In this document: piece after piece, positions 61,228 to 64,000 of the stretch
Position numbering within the stretch: position 1 is the first letter of the stretch
Layout: each line of letters opens with the position of its first letter
Origin: an uncultured Winogradskyella sp.
GTDB lineage: Bacteria > Bacteroidota > Bacteroidia > Flavobacteriales > Flavobacteriaceae
NCBI GenBank assembly: GCA_913055905.1
Contig: CAJXLB010000004.1
Coordinates: 186,001-250,000 of the forward strand
Reading direction: 5' to 3'
Length of the DNA stretch: 64,000 bases
The notes under the pieces: generated by a model
The model's input: the letters and a program-made list of their open reading frames with translations, nothing else
Database searches by the model: none
Told to the model about the DNA's origin: nothing
Translations under genes and position numbers: made by a program

Positions 61228-64000
61228 ATGCATTTTATAAAAAAACAATTGCTCTTTTTTGCGCTTGTTATTTCTTGTGCCACAGCAGCACAAGAGAGTG
61301 AGACCTATACCAACGACCTTAGAGATTTTCAGAAGGCATTAACGCTTTATAACAACAATCAATTTAAGGCGGCACAGTCTTTATTTGAAACCATAAAAAA
61401 TAGCGAGGAGGATAGTACTGTTAAGTCGGAATGCGCGTATTACATCGCCAATTGTGCGGTACGTTTAAACCAGAATAATGCCGATGATTTAATTGAAGAA
61501 TTCGTAGAGCAGTACCCAACAAGTACGAAGCGAAACACAGCTTATTTAGATATAGCAGACTACTATTTTGTAAATTCAAAATATGCTTATGCCCGAAAAT
61601 GGTATGATAAGGTAGACGAAGTAAGCATTTCTCGGAACGAAAAAAATAGATTCTATTTTAACTTTGGTTACAGTCTTTATGTTACTGGCAGTGCGCAGCA
61701 GGCTGCAAGATATTTAAATAGGGTAAAAGATACCAAGGCTTACGGTTCGCAAGCCAAATACTATTTGGGTTACATGGCCTATGAAGGGGATGACTACGAT
61801 ACTGCCAATCAATATTTTGATGAGGTTGGCGCAAATGAAAACTATAAGGAAAAGTTATCATATTACAAGGCCGACTTAAATTTTAAACTTGGAAAATTTG
61901 AGGAGGCTATAGAGTTAGCCTTAGAGCAGTTGCCTAAAAGTAATGAAAGGGAAGTTTCCGAGCTATCCAAGATAATTGGTGAAAGTTACTTTAACCTCGA
62001 AAATTACGAAGAGGCGATTCCATATTTAAAGGCTTATAAAGGAAAAGCCGGGAAATGGAACAATACGGATTATTATCAATTAGGCTACGCCTATTACAAG
62101 CAAAGTGATTTTAAAAGTGCAATCTCGGAGTTTAATAAGATTATCGATGGAAATAATGCAGTAGCTCAAAATGCCTATTATCATCTGGGAGAGAGCTATA
62201 TCAATTTAGATAAAAAACAAGAAGCCTTAAATGCCTTTAGAAATGCATCCCAGATGGACTATGATCTAAACATACAGGAGGATGCTTGGTTAAATTACGC
62301 TAAAATAAGTTATGATATCGGTAATCCTTATCAAGCTGTTCCGGAGGTTTTATCGGGTTATTTAGATGCCTATCCAGATAGTAAATACAAAGATGAAATA
62401 GAAACCTTACTCATTGATTCTTATATCACCTCAAAGAATTACAAAGAGGCCTTGGTGCTATTAAAAGGTAAAGGAAGTTTTGAAAACAAATTAGCCTTAC
62501 AGAAAGTGGCATTTTTAAGAGGGCTTGAGCTTTATGAAGCCTCTAATTTTAATGAAGCGCTAGAATTATTTAATACCTCGTTGAAAGAGCCAAGAGACCC
62601 AATTTTTAAAGCTAAAGCAACCTTTTGGAAAGCAGAGACGGAATACAATTTATCTAACTTTAATGATGCTTTAATAGGTTTTAAACAGTTTGCTGGTATG
62701 GCGGATATAGCTACTTTGCCAGAGTATGATAACTTAGACTACAATATAGGTTATACTTATTTTAAGCTAAAGAACTATGGGTCGGCTTCAGAATATTTTG
62801 AACGCTTTTTATCCAAAAATTCAGCGGATAGACTAAGGCGAAACGATGCCTATTTGCGTCTTGCAGATGGCAATTTTGTAAGCAGTAATTACAACGCTGC
62901 GATTTCAAATTACGAAAAGGCTGTTCAGATTAATGAAATAGAATCGGATTACGCATCGTTTCAAATGGCTATGAGCTATGGTTATCTAGGAAACCGTAAG
63001 GCCAAGATTGAAAGATTGAGCGATTTCGTAGCATCCTATCCAGATTCTGGCTTACGAGACGATGCCATGTATGAATTGGCAAATTCTTATGTGAAGGAAA
63101 GTGCTACCCAAAAGGCGCTTAACATGTACGACCGCCTTAACGCCGAATACAAATCAGGAGCTTTTACCTCTAAGGCACTTTTACGTCAGGGATTGGTTTA
63201 TTATAATGCTAATGAATATGAAAAGGCACTCCAAAAATTTAGAACTATAGCAAGTGATTTTCCAGGCACGGGTGAAGCTGCACAAGCTATAGCCACAGCT
63301 AGGCTAATTTACATTGATACAGGCAAGGTAGAAGAATACGCGGCTTGGGTGCGTGGATTGGAGTATGTAGAAGTAACCGATGTCGAGTTGGATAACACCA
63401 TGTACGCGGCAGCAGAAAAACCGTTTCTAGATGGAGATACAGATAAAGCTATAAGGCAATTCAATAAATATTTGAATCAGTTTCCAAATGGTATTCATGC
63501 TATGAAAGGCCATTTTTATCTGGCACAGATGTATTACAACAAGGATTTGTATGAAAATGCAGAGCCTCATTATACTTATGTTGTCAACGCTTCTAAAAGT
63601 GAATTTTCTGAGCAAGCACTCCTAAGGCTATGTGAGATCAAGTTAAATGCCAATAATTGGAACGATGCCTTACCACTTCTTAAACGTTTGGAAGATGAAG
63701 CCAATTATCCTCAAAATAAGCTATACGCACAATCTAATCTAATGAACGCCTATTACCAGGTTAAGGATTATGCCAATGCCCAAGCCTATGCAGAGATTGT
63801 TTTGAGCAATAGTAAACTCGAGAAAAAGATAAAGAGTGACGCTCAATTGGTTATTGCTAGAGCTGCGATGCAAACAGGAAACGAGTCTAGGGCGAAGAAA
63901 GCCTACGAGGAAGTCCAAAAAATCGCAACTGGAGAAGTAGCGGCAGAAGCCCTTTATTTTAACGCCTATTTTAAAAATAAAGAAGGAAGTTATGAGGCTT
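61228..64000 (+). CDS. Very long TPR-repeat protein, exported, 3' end cut by the window
   Basis: 924 codons are visible and the frame is still open at the right edge. Signal peptide (KQLLFFALVISCATAAQ), then back-to-back tetratricopeptide and Sel1-like units through the whole length, for instance ALTLYNNNQFKAAQSLFETI, AYYIANCAVRL, YYQLGYAYYKQSDFKSAISEF, YYHLGESYINLDKKQEALNAF, ALLRQGLVYYNANEYEKALQKF and FYLAQMYYNKDLYENAEPHY. A periplasmic or outer-membrane scaffold. Such about 1000-residue TPR proteins are common in flavobacteria, with no defined partner. A -7 box TATATTTG lies at 61184-61191. Confidence 0.88.
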   Translation, partial: MHFIKKQLLFFALVISCATAAQESETYTNDLRDFQKALTLYNNNQFKAAQSLFETIKNSEEDSTVKSECAYYIANCAVRLNQNNADDLIEEFVEQYPTSTKRNTAYLDIADYYFVNSKYAYARKWYDKVDEVSISRNEKNRFYFNFGYSLYVTGSAQQAARYLNRVKDTKAYGSQAKYYLGYMAYEGDDYDTANQYFDEVGANENYKEKLSYYKADLNFKLGKFEEAIELALEQLPKSNEREVSELSKIIGESYFNLENYEEAIPYLKAYKGKAGKWNNTDYYQLGYAYYKQSDFKSAISEFNKIIDGNNAVAQNAYYHLGESYINLDKKQEALNAFRNASQMDYDLNIQEDAWLNYAKISYDIGNPYQAVPEVLSGYLDAYPDSKYKDEIETLLIDSYITSKNYKEALVLLKGKGSFENKLALQKVAFLRGLELYEASNFNEALELFNTSLKEPRDPIFKAKATFWKAETEYNLSNFNDALIGFKQFAGMADIATLPEYDNLDYNIGYTYFKLKNYGSASEYFERFLSKNSADRLRRNDAYLRLADGNFVSSNYNAAISNYEKAVQINEIESDYASFQMAMSYGYLGNRKAKIERLSDFVASYPDSGLRDDAMYELANSYVKESATQKALNMYDRLNAEYKSGAFTSKALLRQGLVYYNANEYEKALQKFRTIASDFPGTGEAAQAIATARLIYIDTGKVEEYAAWVRGLEYVEVTDVELDNTMYAAAEKPFLDGDTDKAIRQFNKYLNQFPNGIHAMKGHFYLAQMYYNKDLYENAEPHYTYVVNASKSEFSEQALLRLCEIKLNANNWNDALPLLKRLEDEANYPQNKLYAQSNLMNAYYQVKDYANAQAYAEIVLSNSKLEKKIKSDAQLVIARAAMQTGNESRAKKAYEEVQKIATGEVAAEALYFNAYFKNKEGSYEA

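Noticed and set aside
1..64000. CRISPR arrays, insertion sequences, rRNA, prophage genes.
   Set aside because: No regularly spaced repeats, transposase, integrase, phage or rRNA sequence was found on reading the window.

Overview
The window is a 64 kb chromosomal stretch from a member of the Bacteroidota, most likely a marine Flavobacteriaceae. The genome is AT-rich. Promoters that can be read follow the Bacteroidota TTTG / TAnnTTTG pattern instead of -35/-10. Shine-Dalgarno sequences are scarce, the tmRNA tag is GENNYALAA, and there are many MKK...C lipoproteins. Family content (YceI with MarR, TlpA-type redoxins, trpEGDCFBA, a class II NrdJ, MlaEFD) fits the same group.

Layout. 1-4.4 kb: minus-strand housekeeping and envelope genes (YitT fragment, esterase, OmpA-like lipoprotein, VOC protein). 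4.7-11.2 kb: the complete trpEGDCFBA operon on the minus strand. It is preceded by a Bacteroidota promoter, an 18-residue leader peptide with three consecutive Trp codons, and a terminator hairpin 12 nt before trpE, which together read as a ribosome-mediated attenuator. 11.2-12.3 kb: marR-yceI. 12.4-16.5 kb: a plus-strand thiol/sulfur redox cluster (TlpA-like lipoprotein, redoxin, two rhodaneses, DsbD). 16.6-19.2 kb: an ABC exporter-type pair with a DUF3299 protein. 19.3-26.2 kb: nitroreductase, sterol-desaturase-type hydroxylase, MsrA/MsrB, a THI5-like protein and an MlaEFD-type lipid transport operon.

26.3-40.4 kb holds a set of genes (CBS-pair protein, two helical phasin-like proteins, an ABC1/UbiB-type kinase, B12-dependent ribonucleotide reductase) whose upstream regions carry TGAT-N4-ATCA-type palindromes. 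Each palindrome lies 35.5-36.5 bp from a -7 box. One palindrome sits exactly between two divergent promoters. This reads as a small CRP/FNR-family regulon, probably responding to low oxygen. Within this stretch lies ssrA (tmRNA). A 22-bp copy of its 3' end recurs 1.2 kb downstream of the gene, bracketing a single sulfotransferase-like gene: the footprint of site-specific integration without a recognisable integrase.

40.5-45.2 kb: small membrane proteins, kdsA and typA. 45.2-60.2 kb: a surface-polysaccharide locus with mixed strands (GT2 and GT4 glycosyltransferases, two polytopic membrane proteins, FdtB-like aminotransferase, FemAB/GNAT-like protein, FdtA-like ketoisomerase, and two tandem Wzx-type flippases). 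It is followed by ftsE and, running off the end, a very long TPR protein.

How the parts connect: the polysaccharide locus, kdsA (KDO synthesis) and MlaEFD all serve the outer envelope. The redox cluster and Msr pair serve protein thiol and methionine repair. The putative FNR-type regulon ties nrdJ (oxygen-independent dNTP synthesis) to stress-type proteins of unknown role.
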